Below are positions 7,148 to 13,704 of a stretch of 13,704 nt of DNA, piece after piece. The notes under the pieces are model-generated. The model saw nothing but the letters and a program-made list of their open reading frames with translations. It searched no databases and was not told the DNA's origin. Origin of the DNA: an uncultured bacterium (GTDB lineage: Bacteria; Actinomycetota; Coriobacteriia; Coriobacteriales; Coriobacteriaceae); the NCBI GenBank assembly GCA_905215205.1, contig CAJMPK010000024.1:1-13704 (forward strand), given 5' to 3'. Made by a program: the position numbers and the translations under genes. Within the stretch, counting starts at the first letter, position 1. The number at the start of each line of letters is the position of its first letter.

Positions 7148-7221
7148 GCACCGACGACTCGCCGTCGAGCCGCACCGCATCTTTCAGGCAAACTATGCCC
7201 ACCCTTTTTCAACCCATTGAC

Positions 7222-7243
7222 GGAACGCGCGGCTATGCGTTCC
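7222..7243 (+). repeat. Perfect 7-bp inverted repeat ahead of the TrmB-like gene
   Basis: GGAACGC and GCGTTCC flank an eight-base loop and end 13 nt before the ribosome binding site. It may form a leader hairpin that affects translation. No T-run follows it, so it is not an intrinsic terminator. Confidence 0.35.
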
Positions 7244-7265
7244 ACACTTATGACCAAGGAGCCTC

Positions 7266-8105
7266 ATGGGAGCCGTCCACGTTCGCACGCCTAAGAACTT
7301 TGTGCTCGAGGAGCGCCTGGAGCGCTACGCCGATGCGATTGAGACGAACCCCGAAATCTATGCCGGAGATTGGCGCAAGGCCTGTGCGCCAGTTGGCAGC
7401 AAGCCTTTCGAACATCTTCACCTGGATCTCGGTTGTGGCAAGGGAACGTACCTTGTAGAGCGCGCGGCCCACGAGCCAAACACCCTCTTTATCGGCATGG
7501 ACCAGGAGCCCATCTGCATCGCCTATGCCGCGCAGAAAATCTGCGAGCAGGAACTGGCCAACGCACTCGTCCTGCCCCGAGGCGCCGCATCGCTGCCGCA
7601 GCTGTTTGCCGCAGGCGAGCTCAATGCCATCACCATTAACTTTCCCACGCCGCAGCCCAAGGCCAAGTACGCCAAAAAACGACTCGTCCATGTCGGCCAT
7701 CTGATGCTCTACCGCCCGCTCTTTTCAGCCGGCGCTACCGTCACGCTGCGCACCGACAGCAAGCCATTGCGCGACTACGCCCTGGGGCAGTTTGCCGCGG
7801 CCGGCTACGACACGCTTTGGGTAAGTGACGACGTACGCCGCGACCATCCCGAGCATCCCGAGACCGAATATGAATGCCGCACGCGCGAGATGGGCGCCGT
7901 CGTCTATGGCATTTGCGCCACACCCGGTGCGCAGCCAACCGACGAACAGCTCACGGCGGGCCGCATGCAGGAGCAAAGCCTTGCCTGCTACCTGCCCGAT
8001 AACCTCGATGAGCTCACCTATGTACCCCTGGGCATGGAAGAGGCCGTCGAGAACTTTAGAAACCGCGCCCGCAAAGGCAAGAAGCGCCTGCCGCAAGAGT
8101 CCTAG
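7266..8105 (+). CDS. trmB: Divergent TrmB-like tRNA (guanine-N7) methyltransferase
   Basis: TrmB proteins make m7G46 in the tRNA variable loop using SAM. This 279-residue protein shows the family frame: SAM motif LDLGCGKGTY (53-62), the acidic position in FIGMDQ (75-80), the segment INFPTPQPKAKYAKKRL (124-140), RTD (162-164), and the terminal TEYECR (200-205). Two things are unusual. First, the normal PDPW-x-K-x-R-H-x-K-R stretch reads PTPQPKAKYAKK, so residues matching E. coli D144, H151 and R154 are Thr, Tyr and Lys. Second, about 74 residues extend past the normal end of the family, with a basic tail (RNRARKGKKR). The ATG at 7266 has AAGGAG four bases upstream. It lies downstream of the Trm9-like methyltransferase on the same strand. 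The family is secure, but m7G46 activity is less so. Confidence 0.8.
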   Translation: MGAVHVRTPKNFVLEERLERYADAIETNPEIYAGDWRKACAPVGSKPFEHLHLDLGCGKGTYLVERAAHEPNTLFIGMDQEPICIAYAAQKICEQELANALVLPRGAASLPQLFAAGELNAITINFPTPQPKAKYAKKRLVHVGHLMLYRPLFSAGATVTLRTDSKPLRDYALGQFAAAGYDTLWVSDDVRRDHPEHPETEYECRTREMGAVVYGICATPGAQPTDEQLTAGRMQEQSLACYLPDNLDELTYVPLGMEEAVENFRNRARKGKKRLPQES

Positions 8106-8170
8106 GGACTTCTGATGGTCGCGGCGTCGGCAAACAAGCGCGAATAGGCGCCAGCGAACGGCCCTCAAAC

Positions 8171-8293
8171 CTAAGTGAGTAGACTTTTTTGCAATAGCCA
8201 GGCACAGCCTGCATGGCGAAACATAAAACCGCAGGTAGAACCCTTGCGCAAAAGCCATGTGCTCGCGACATTGCAAAAAGTCTACTCACTTAG
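8171..8293. repeat. Long inverted repeat, possible MITE-like or structured element
   Basis: The left arm (8171-8195) starts CTAAGTGAGTAGAC, runs into six T, and ends GCAAT. The right arm (8270-8293) is its exact reverse complement except that the A/T run is five, not six. The 74-nt centre has smaller complementary pieces (CCTGC/GCAGG, and ATGGC/GCCAT). The whole could form a cruciform in DNA or a large hairpin in RNA. Terminal inverted repeats of this length around a short non-coding core are typical of miniature mobile elements. No target duplication is apparent. It lies in the 309-nt gap between the TrmB-like gene and the helicase gene. I see no gene in that gap. Confidence 0.75.
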
Positions 8294-8339
8294 TTGGCGA
8301 CTGCACCAAACGGCTGGGCAGAACGCCCATTTCCTGCAT

Positions 8340-8406
8340 TTTCTCTCGCGCTGGCGCCCCGCGCCGCCGCTACGCCATAATAGTTGGCGGACAATCGCGA
8401 GAGAAA
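8340..8406. repeat. Perfect 11-bp inverted repeat flanking the helicase start region
   Basis: TTTCTCTCGCG (8340-8350) and CGCGAGAGAAA (8396-8406) are exact reverse complements, 45 nt apart. The right arm contains the purine run GAGAGAAA, which is the only ribosome-binding-like sequence before the helicase ATG at 8415. A CATAAT (8376-8381) between the arms might be a -10 box. If the RNA includes both arms, pairing would hide the ribosome binding site. If transcription starts between them, the repeat may instead be a protein-binding site in DNA. Confidence 0.6.
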
Positions 8407-8414
8407 GCAACCAC

Positions 8415-11096
8415 ATGGCACAGACCACGACAGATACTTCCGCCAGCACCGTCTCCGGCGCCGGCGCCGCCAGCTCATTCTCGGGCGGCACGGGAACCGA
8501 AGCCGAGTTTGGCTCGCTCGGCGCGCTCTCCCCCACCTGGTGGGAGCCCGAGGACGGCAGCGAGCCCGAACCGTGGCTCACGCCCGATCAAGCCTTCGAA
8601 CGCTTCTTTGAATGGACGAGCGATCGCGGCATTGAACTGTGGGATCACCAAGAAGAGGCCCTCATGGACCTGGCTGCCGGCGATCACGTCATTTTGGGAA
8701 CACCGACCGGATCGGGTAAATCGCTCGTCGCGCTGGGCATGCTCTTTATGGGCATGGCGCAGGGCAAGCGCTGCTATTACACGGCCCCCATCAAGGCCCT
8801 GGTCAGCGAAAAGTTCTTCGATCTGGTACAGGTGCTCGGCCGCGATAACGTCGGCATGATCACCGGCGACACACATATCAACACCAAGGCGCCCGTCATC
8901 TGCTGCACGGCCGAAATCCTTGCCAACGATGCACTGCGCGAGGGCGAGAGCGCCGACGTGGGCTGCGTGGCCATGGACGAGTTCCACTACTTTGCCGACC
9001 CCGACCGCGGCTGGGCCTGGCAGGTACCGCTGCTCACCCTGCCCCACACGCAGTTTATGCTCATGAGCGCCACGCTCGGCGATGTCACCGCGATCGCTGC
9101 CTCGCTCAAGGAACACACCGGCGCTACCTGCGACCCAGTCGTCGACGCCCCGCGTCCTGTTCCGCTGAGCTACGACTATGTGACGACCTCCCTCGAGGGC
9201 ACCGTCGAGCTCGCCATGCGCCGCGGCGAGGCCCCGCTCTATATCGTGCACTTTAGCCAGGATGCCGCCCTTGCGACGGCACAATCGCTCGCCAATTTTG
9301 GCATCGCCAGCAAGGAGCAGCGCGAGGCCATCAAGGAGGCGGCCAAGGGCACGAGCTTCTCGACGGCCTTCGGCAAGATCCTCAAGCGCTTGCTTGGATG
9401 CGGCGTCGGCGTGCACCATGCCGGCATGTTGCCGCGCTATCGCCTGTTGGTCGAGCGCTTAGCGCAGCAGGGCCTGCTGCCCGTCATCTGCGGTACCGAT
9501 ACGCTCGGCGTCGGCATCAACGTACCCATCCATACCGTGGTGCTCACCGCGCTTACCAAGTTCGACGGCTACAAGATGCGTCGCCTGCGCGCCCGCGAGT
9601 TCCATCAGATTGCCGGTCGCGCCGGCCGCTCGGGCTTCGATACCGAAGGCATGGTGATTGCCGAGGCACCCGAGCACGAGATCGAGAATGCCAAGCTTAT
9701 GGCCAAAGCGGGCGACGACCCCAAAAAGCTCCGTAAGATTAAAAAGAAAAAGGCCCCCGAGGGCTTTGTCACCTGGAACAAGCAGACCTTTGAGCGCCTG
9801 ATCGAGACGCAGCCCGAAACGCTCAAGCCGCGCCTGCGCATCACGCACTCCATGGTGATTAGCGTGGTCGAGCAGGGCGGCGATGCCCGAGCCCGCGTGC
9901 ACGATCTCATCGAGACGAGCCTGCAAACGCCCGAGGAAAAGGCAAAGCTCGAGGTTCGTGCCGACGAGATCTTCGCAACGCTCATCGACTCCGGCGTCGT
10001 CGTGCGCACCGAGGTGCCGCCCGCACCCGACGCTCCGGCTGACGCCGCGCCGGACATCGACTACGCGCTGACGGTCGACCTGCCCGAGGACTTTGCGCTC
10101 GACCAGCCGCTCTCGCCGTTTTTGCTTGCCGCGCTGGAGTTGCTCGATCCCGAGAGCGAAACCTATACCATGGACCTGATCTCAATGGTCGAGGCAACGC
10201 TCGAGGATCCCAAGCAGGTGCTGCGCGCACAGGAGCGCGCCGCACGCGATCGCGCTATGGCCGAGATGAAAGCCGACGGCGTCGACTATGAGGAGCGTCT
10301 GGAGCGCATTCAAGACGTCACGTACGAAAAGCCGCTCGAGAATTTGCTCGACGCCGCCTTTGACAAGTACTGCCATGAAGTGCCCTGGGCAAACGACTAC
10401 CAGCTCTCTCCCAAGAGCGTCCTGCGCGATATGCTGGAAAGCGCGAGCGATTTTAAGGGTTACATCCAAAAGCTCGGCATCGCCCGCTCCGAGGGTATTT
10501 TGCTGCGCTACCTGGCAGAGGCCTACCGTTCGCTCGACCGCACCGTACCCATCGAGAAGCGCGACGAGCGCCTGCGCGACATTATCTCGTGGCTGGGCTT
10601 TGTGGTGCGCTCGGTGGACTCGAGCCTGGTGGACGAGTGGGAGAACGCCGGCAACCCGGCAGCCCTCGATGCTGCGCCGCCGCAGGGCATCGACGAGGTC
10701 GTGGCGGACCGTCGCGGCTGCACGCTATTGGTGCGCAACGCGCTCTTTCGCCGCGTGACCCTTGCCGCCCGCGAGCGCGTTCGCGACCTGGGCGAGCTCG
10801 ACGACGACTGGGGCATGAGCGAGATCCGCTGGCAAAAAGCACTCGACGCTTACCACGAGCAGCACGAGGAAATCCTCACCGACGGAGATGCCCGCAGTGC
10901 CGCGATGTTTTCCATCGACGAGTCCGACGAGAAGACCGCGCACGTATGGCACGTGCACCAGATCTTTGCCGACGAGGATGGCGACCACGACTTTGGCATC
11001 ATGGGCGATGTCGATCTGGACGCTACGCAAGACGGCGGCGAGGTCATCTTCAAAAACTACCGCGTCGGCTTTATCGAGGACCTGCTCGAGGACTAG
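8415..11096 (+). CDS. Ski2-like DEAD/DEAH-box helicase with DUF3516-type C-terminal region
   Basis: The product has 893 residues from the ATG at 8415. Residues 1-50 are low in complexity and rich in Ser, Ala, Gly and Thr. The helicase core follows: Walker A GTPTGSGKS (95-103), TAPIKALVSEKF (motif Ia, 123-134), DEFH (motif II, 188-191), SAT (motif III, 218-220), then VGVHHAGMLPRYR (331-343), the motif V region GTDTLGVGINVP (360-371) and motif VI HQIAGRAGRSG (397-407). This set is typical of Ski2/Mtr4-like RNA helicases. The remaining 440 or so residues match in layout the actinobacterial helicases carrying DUF3516, whose role is not known; RNA turnover is a reasonable guess. The frame stays open upstream to 8175, but that start lies inside an inverted repeat and lacks a ribosome binding site, so 8415 is preferred. 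The gene ends at a terminator shared with the convergent DUF2130 gene. Confidence 0.9.
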   Translation: MAQTTTDTSASTVSGAGAASSFSGGTGTEAEFGSLGALSPTWWEPEDGSEPEPWLTPDQAFERFFEWTSDRGIELWDHQEEALMDLAAGDHVILGTPTGSGKSLVALGMLFMGMAQGKRCYYTAPIKALVSEKFFDLVQVLGRDNVGMITGDTHINTKAPVICCTAEILANDALREGESADVGCVAMDEFHYFADPDRGWAWQVPLLTLPHTQFMLMSATLGDVTAIAASLKEHTGATCDPVVDAPRPVPLSYDYVTTSLEGTVELAMRRGEAPLYIVHFSQDAALATAQSLANFGIASKEQREAIKEAAKGTSFSTAFGKILKRLLGCGVGVHHAGMLPRYRLLVERLAQQGLLPVICGTDTLGVGINVPIHTVVLTALTKFDGYKMRRLRAREFHQIAGRAGRSGFDTEGMVIAEAPEHEIENAKLMAKAGDDPKKLRKIKKKKAPEGFVTWNKQTFERLIETQPETLKPRLRITHSMVISVVEQGGDARARVHDLIETSLQTPEEKAKLEVRADEIFATLIDSGVVVRTEVPPAPDAPADAAPDIDYALTVDLPEDFALDQPLSPFLLAALELLDPESETYTMDLISMVEATLEDPKQVLRAQERAARDRAMAEMKADGVDYEERLERIQDVTYEKPLENLLDAAFDKYCHEVPWANDYQLSPKSVLRDMLESASDFKGYIQKLGIARSEGILLRYLAEAYRSLDRTVPIEKRDERLRDIISWLGFVVRSVDSSLVDEWENAGNPAALDAAPPQGIDEVVADRRGCTLLVRNALFRRVTLAARERVRDLGELDDDWGMSEIRWQKALDAYHEQHEEILTDGDARSAAMFSIDESDEKTAHVWHVHQIFADEDGDHDFGIMGDVDLDATQDGGEVIFKNYRVGFIEDLLED

Positions 11097-11119
11097 CCGA
11101 ACATACTGGAGCGAAACAA

Positions 11120-11157
11120 GCGGGGCCGTTGGCAATATCGCCAGCGGCCCCGCTTTT
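11120..11157. terminator. Bidirectional terminator between helicase and DUF2130 genes
   Basis: GCGGGGCCGTTGGC (11120-11133) pairs with GCCAGCGGCCCCGC (11140-11153) over 14 positions with one G-T wobble and a six-base loop. TTTT follows on the plus strand, and CTTGTTT follows on the minus strand. It ends the helicase and DUF2130 transcripts, which converge here. Confidence 0.88.
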
Positions 11158-11174
11158 GCACTATCTGCTATGCC

Positions 11175-12932
11175 TTACTCGGCATCCTCGACCTCATACG
11201 AATCCGCCTCGGCTGGCTCATCGTTTGTCTCTGTCGCAGCCCCGCGCGCCTCGTCAAACGCCACCTTCATGGTCTTGTTGCCCCACGTGAGCTTGCGAAT
11301 GGTGAGCTCATCGGCCTTGTTGTGGGCCAGACGCAGATTCTCGGTACTGCGACGCAGGTCGTCCTTGGTTTTCTCGAGCTGCTTAATGGCGGCATCGATC
11401 TCCTTGATCGCCGACTCGAACTGCTTGCTCGCCAGGTTGTAGTTGCGCGAGAAGCCGTCCTTGAACTTCTCCATCTTGGCTTCGAAGTTCGTGACGTCGA
11501 TATTCTGCTGTTTGTACTCCGCCAGCTCCTGCTTATAGCGCAGCGAACCCATGGCGGCGTTGCGCAGCAGCGTAATCATGGGAATGAAGAATTGTGGACG
11601 GATCACGTACATCTTCTCGTAGCGGTAGCTCACATCCGCGATACCGGCGTTGTAAAGCTCGCTCTCGGGCTCGAGCAGCGTGCAGAGCACTGCGTACTCG
11701 CAGCCCTTTTGGCGGCGGTCGTGGTCGAGCTTCTTAAAGAAATCCTCGTTCTTGTGCTTGGTCGCAGTCTCGTCGTTCTCGTTTTTCATCTCGAACATGA
11801 TCGAGATGACCTCGTTACCGCTCGCGTCGCACTCGCGGAAGATAAAATCGCCCTTGGTGCCCTCGGATGCATCGTTATCTTTCTCGAAGTATGCATTGGG
11901 AAACGCCGTCATGCGCAGACGGTTAAACTCGGTCTCGCAGTGCTGCTCGAGCGACTCGCCCACCATCTTGGTGGACAGGCGGACCTTCATGTCCTTAAGG
12001 CGCTCAATCTCTTCGTCCTTGTAGCGAATCAGGTCATCGCTCGCGCGCTTGGCCTGCGCAAGCTCGAGCTCGTGTGCCGCCTTGGCCTGTTCCTCGCGAG
12101 AATCGCGCACCGCCAGCTCGCTCGTCAGTTTGGCACGCGCCTCATCGCGCTCTCGCTCCGCCGCGGCGACCGCCTTCGATAGGTTCATTTTTGCCATCAG
12201 TTCCTGCTCGCGCAGCTGGGCACGCAGGTCCTCGGCCTCTTGCTCGGACTGAGCCTTTGCGGCGGAAAACTTCTCCTGTACCGTCGCGCGGTAGTCAGCA
12301 AGCGCGCGCTCAGCTTCACCGCGAGCAGCATCGAGCTCGCGCTGCGACTCTGCCGCGGCAGCGGCAAGCGCCATCTCCTGGGCCTTGTCCGCCGCGGCGA
12401 GCCTGGCCTGCAGCTCGGCAATCTGAGCGTCGCGCGCGGACAGGTCGTTTTGAGCAGCATTGCGTGCCGCCGCCTCGGCAAGCTTGACTTCATCATCTTT
12501 GCGCCCCAACTGCGCACGCAAATTGTCGATTTCGCGCTGAAGTTCGGCGTTTTCCTTTTGAGCATCGGCACGGGCCTCAACCGCCGCGCGCTGGCTTGCA
12601 CTCTCGCGCTCTGCGGCAGCGCCCTCAAGCTTGGCGCGCAGCTCGGCAAGCTCGGCATCGCGCTTGGCGACTTCTTGTGCCAGCTGCTGAGCTGCAGCGT
12701 TCTTCTGCTCGACAAGCTGAGCATTGCGCTGAGACTCCGCCTTTTGCAAGGCAGCCGTCGAACGCGAGCGCTCAAGCTCCAGCGCCTGCTCGCCCTCGCG
12801 CTGAACTGCCTTCACACGCTCGTCCAGGTCGCGCGAAAACTCGACATCGCGTACTTGCTTGACGATATCCGCATAGCCGGACGCATCGACCTTAAAGACT
12901 TCGCCACAATGCGGGCACTTGATCTCGTTCAT
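11175..12932 (-). CDS. DUF2130 protein with CPHC knuckle, long coiled coil and possible nuclease core
   Basis: This protein has 585 residues. The N-terminus MNEIKCPHCGEVF carries a CxxC pair (C6, C9), half of a usual zinc ribbon. Residues 35-320 are a long charged, Ala/Glu/Arg/Gln-rich region that should form an extended coiled coil. The conserved C-terminal domain (about 320-465) has the DUF2130 features KGDFIF (360-365), SIMFEMKNE (377-385) and ECDASGN. A second charged helical stretch (467-545) and an acidic tail (570-585) follow. The D362 ... E381-x-K383 arrangement, with an upstream Glu (E333 or E335), looks like a PD-(D/E)XK nuclease active site. That is inference; I know of no demonstrated activity for the family. 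The ATG at 12932 is backed by GAGGAG six bases upstream. The gene stands alone, between a terminator from chbG upstream and the convergent terminator downstream. Confidence 0.88.
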   Translation of the reverse strand: MNEIKCPHCGEVFKVDASGYADIVKQVRDVEFSRDLDERVKAVQREGEQALELERSRSTAALQKAESQRNAQLVEQKNAAAQQLAQEVAKRDAELAELRAKLEGAAAERESASQRAAVEARADAQKENAELQREIDNLRAQLGRKDDEVKLAEAAARNAAQNDLSARDAQIAELQARLAAADKAQEMALAAAAAESQRELDAARGEAERALADYRATVQEKFSAAKAQSEQEAEDLRAQLREQELMAKMNLSKAVAAAERERDEARAKLTSELAVRDSREEQAKAAHELELAQAKRASDDLIRYKDEEIERLKDMKVRLSTKMVGESLEQHCETEFNRLRMTAFPNAYFEKDNDASEGTKGDFIFRECDASGNEVISIMFEMKNENDETATKHKNEDFFKKLDHDRRQKGCEYAVLCTLLEPESELYNAGIADVSYRYEKMYVIRPQFFIPMITLLRNAAMGSLRYKQELAEYKQQNIDVTNFEAKMEKFKDGFSRNYNLASKQFESAIKEIDAAIKQLEKTKDDLRRSTENLRLAHNKADELTIRKLTWGNKTMKVAFDEARGAATETNDEPAEADSYEVEDAE

Positions 12933-12990
12933 AGCAGCTCCTCGATGGACGCAAATTTCAACCGCCTACACTCTACCGCGCCGCACGGAC

Positions 12991-13025
12991 AAAAAAGGCG
13001 CCGCCGCCATAATGGCAACGGTGCC
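12991..13025 (-). terminator. Intrinsic terminator after the ChbG-type gene
   Basis: On the minus strand GGCACCGTTGCC (13025-13014) pairs with GGCGGCGGCGCC (13008-12997) over 12 positions, with one A/C mismatch and two G-U pairs, around a five-base loop. TTTTTT follows. It should end transcripts from the deacetylase gene before the DUF2130 gene. I found no clear promoter for DUF2130 in the remaining 58 bases. Confidence 0.82.
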
Positions 13026-13027
13026 AG

Positions 13028-13063
13028 AACCACCACAAAGGTGCCTGTCCCCTTGTAGTGGTT
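13028..13063 (-). repeat. REP-like palindrome with GGGGACAGGCACC core
   Basis: On the minus strand AACCACTACAAGG (13063-13051) pairs with CCTTTGTGGTGGTT (13041-13028), with one G-U pair and a one-base bulge. The loop region contains GGACAGGCA, giving the string GGGGACAGGCACC. From memory, this core recurs between genes in many bacterial genomes as a dispersed palindrome linked to RAYT-type (IS200-like) transposases. Only one copy is present here. It lies just after the deacetylase stop codon and before the terminator. Confidence 0.6.
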
Positions 13064-13070
13064 TGGGGCC

Positions 13071-13704
13071 TCACAGGTCGCGGTAGTCGATCAGTCGAAG
13101 ATCAGGTTGGGACTCGAGCCAAGCGCGGAGGTCGAGGTCAATCAGCGCATCGACTTCCTTGGTGCGATCGGTCGTAAGCGAGCTGTTCTCAAGGATAAAG
13201 CGATCAAGATAGCCCGGGTGACACACAAAGACGACTGTCTCGCCGTCGGACATCTCGCGAACCGTCTGCATGATTGCTTCTTTAGGTTCGTAGCCCGGTT
13301 TCATCGAGCGCATTACCATGTGCAGGTCGGTATCTCCGCAACGCACCACCGCCGTGGGGTCGAAGCTTGCCTTTTGCTCCTTAAGGTCCAGCTCCTGGGC
13401 AACCGCCGAGATCGCTCGGTTAAGGTTTTTACTCATGACGGCATGGGCTTCGAAGTAGTCGGGCTCGCGGCCCACAATCTCGACAAAACGGTCATGCTGC
13501 GCACGGATCTCGATGCAGGCCTCGTCGAAGTCTATCAGCTCCTCGCCGCGCTTAAAATGCTCGCGGAAGGTACGGCTGCTATGGAACTCGCCATTCTCAT
13601 TGAGCATGCTCGGAATGAGCGCTGGTTCGGCACACGGCTTACCCAGGCACACGTTGGTATGCTGGCCCACCGCAATATCGGCATCCGCCACGAGCGACCA
13701 CCCA
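13071..13704 (-). CDS. chbG: ChbG/YdjC-family (HpnK-like) deacetylase, N-terminus cut by window edge
   Basis: The frame is open to the right edge (GWSLVADADIAVGQHTNVCL...), so the GTG at 13691 is unlikely to be the true start and the first 35-50 residues are missing, including the usual N-terminal Asp motif. Visible family features, numbered from that GTG, are the GQHTNVCLGKP segment (9-19; the family has a G-x-H-x-N motif), REPDYFEAHAVMS (75-87; the family has an x-D-x-H metal-site segment), VCHPGYLD (157-163), and DRTKEVDAL near 175-183, matching the conserved Arg-Glu-x-Glu helix. The family removes acetyl groups from chitin disaccharides and related N-acetylated sugars, using a metal. The substrate here cannot be named; host or dietary glycans are plausible in a gut organism. 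The gene is followed by a REP-like palindrome and a strong terminator. Confidence 0.82.
   Translation of the reverse strand, partial: GWSLVADADIAVGQHTNVCLGKPCAEPALIPSMLNENGEFHSSRTFREHFKRGEELIDFDEACIEIRAQHDRFVEIVGREPDYFEAHAVMSKNLNRAISAVAQELDLKEQKASFDPTAVVRCGDTDLHMVMRSMKPGYEPKEAIMQTVREMSDGETVVFVCHPGYLDRFILENSSLTTDRTKEVDALIDLDLRAWLESQPDLRLIDYRDL

Noticed and set aside
7195..7458. Plus-strand 87-codon frame starting ahead of trmB
   Set aside because: It overlaps trmB in another frame and lacks a ribosome binding site. The TrmB frame has AAGGAG at the right spacing.
8175..8414. Upstream 80-codon extension of the helicase frame
   Set aside because: The start lies inside the left arm of an inverted repeat and has no ribosome binding site. 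The peptide spans both arms and does not look conserved, so the ATG at 8415 is more likely.
8475..9419. Minus-strand open frame of 314 codons
   Set aside because: It lies wholly opposite the helicase core, which carries all expected motifs. There is no separate ribosome binding site or domain.
11322..12182. Plus-strand open frame of 286 codons
   Set aside because: It is antisense to the coiled-coil and DUF2130 regions. It is Leu/Val-rich because of the reversed Glu/Gln/Lys codons.
1..13704. CRISPR arrays, tRNA/rRNA genes or insertion-sequence transposases
   Set aside because: No regularly spaced repeats, cloverleaf-like segments, rRNA-like stretches or transposase motifs were seen on either strand.

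Overview
The window looks like chromosomal DNA of a GC-rich Actinobacterium. My best guess is the Coriobacteriia, near Collinsella. The reasons are roughly 60-65% GC in most genes, a Ski2-like helicase with the DUF3516-type C-terminal half found in Actinobacteria, strong Shine-Dalgarno sequences, and a GGGGACAGGCACC palindrome between genes. The genus is inferred from memory, not from a search.

Layout, left to right. Positions 1-1352 (minus strand) hold the start of an unidentified gene cut by the left edge and an MFS transporter. Both are visibly poorer in GC than the rest and look recently acquired. Positions 1508-4288 (minus) form a tight two-gene unit: Elp3 (radical SAM/GNAT tRNA U34-modifying enzyme), then a membrane-anchored spermidine-synthase-like protein whose ATG abuts the Elp3 stop codon. 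Positions 4386-6007 (minus) are a second unit: an XRE-type HTH protein with C-terminal membrane segments, overlapping by 4 nt a membrane-anchored DUF4097 beta-repeat protein, with a terminator behind it. Across a divergent control region, 6275-8105 (plus) encode a Trm9-like SAM methyltransferase and a divergent TrmB-like methyltransferase. A 309-nt intergenic stretch follows, holding a 24-25 nt inverted repeat and a separate perfect 11-bp inverted repeat. The helicase (8415-11096, plus) comes next. It converges, across a bidirectional terminator, on a DUF2130 protein (12932-11175, minus). At the right edge is a ChbG/YdjC-type deacetylase cut at its N-terminus, followed on its own strand by a REP-like palindrome and a clear terminator.

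The most interesting theme is tRNA modification. Elp3 makes cm5U34 in other organisms, and Trm9/ALKBH8 methylates that product to mcm5U in eukaryotes. Here Elp3 and a protein with clear Trm9-like motifs lie about 2 kb apart, with a TrmB relative next to the latter. That suggests a bacterial mcm5U-type route, but it is a hypothesis. The TrmB relative has lost several residues considered catalytic in E. coli TrmB, so its activity is open. The HTH-membrane/DUF4097 pair is a plausible envelope-sensing unit. The DUF2130 protein shows a D...ExK pattern suggestive of a PD-(D/E)XK nuclease fold.
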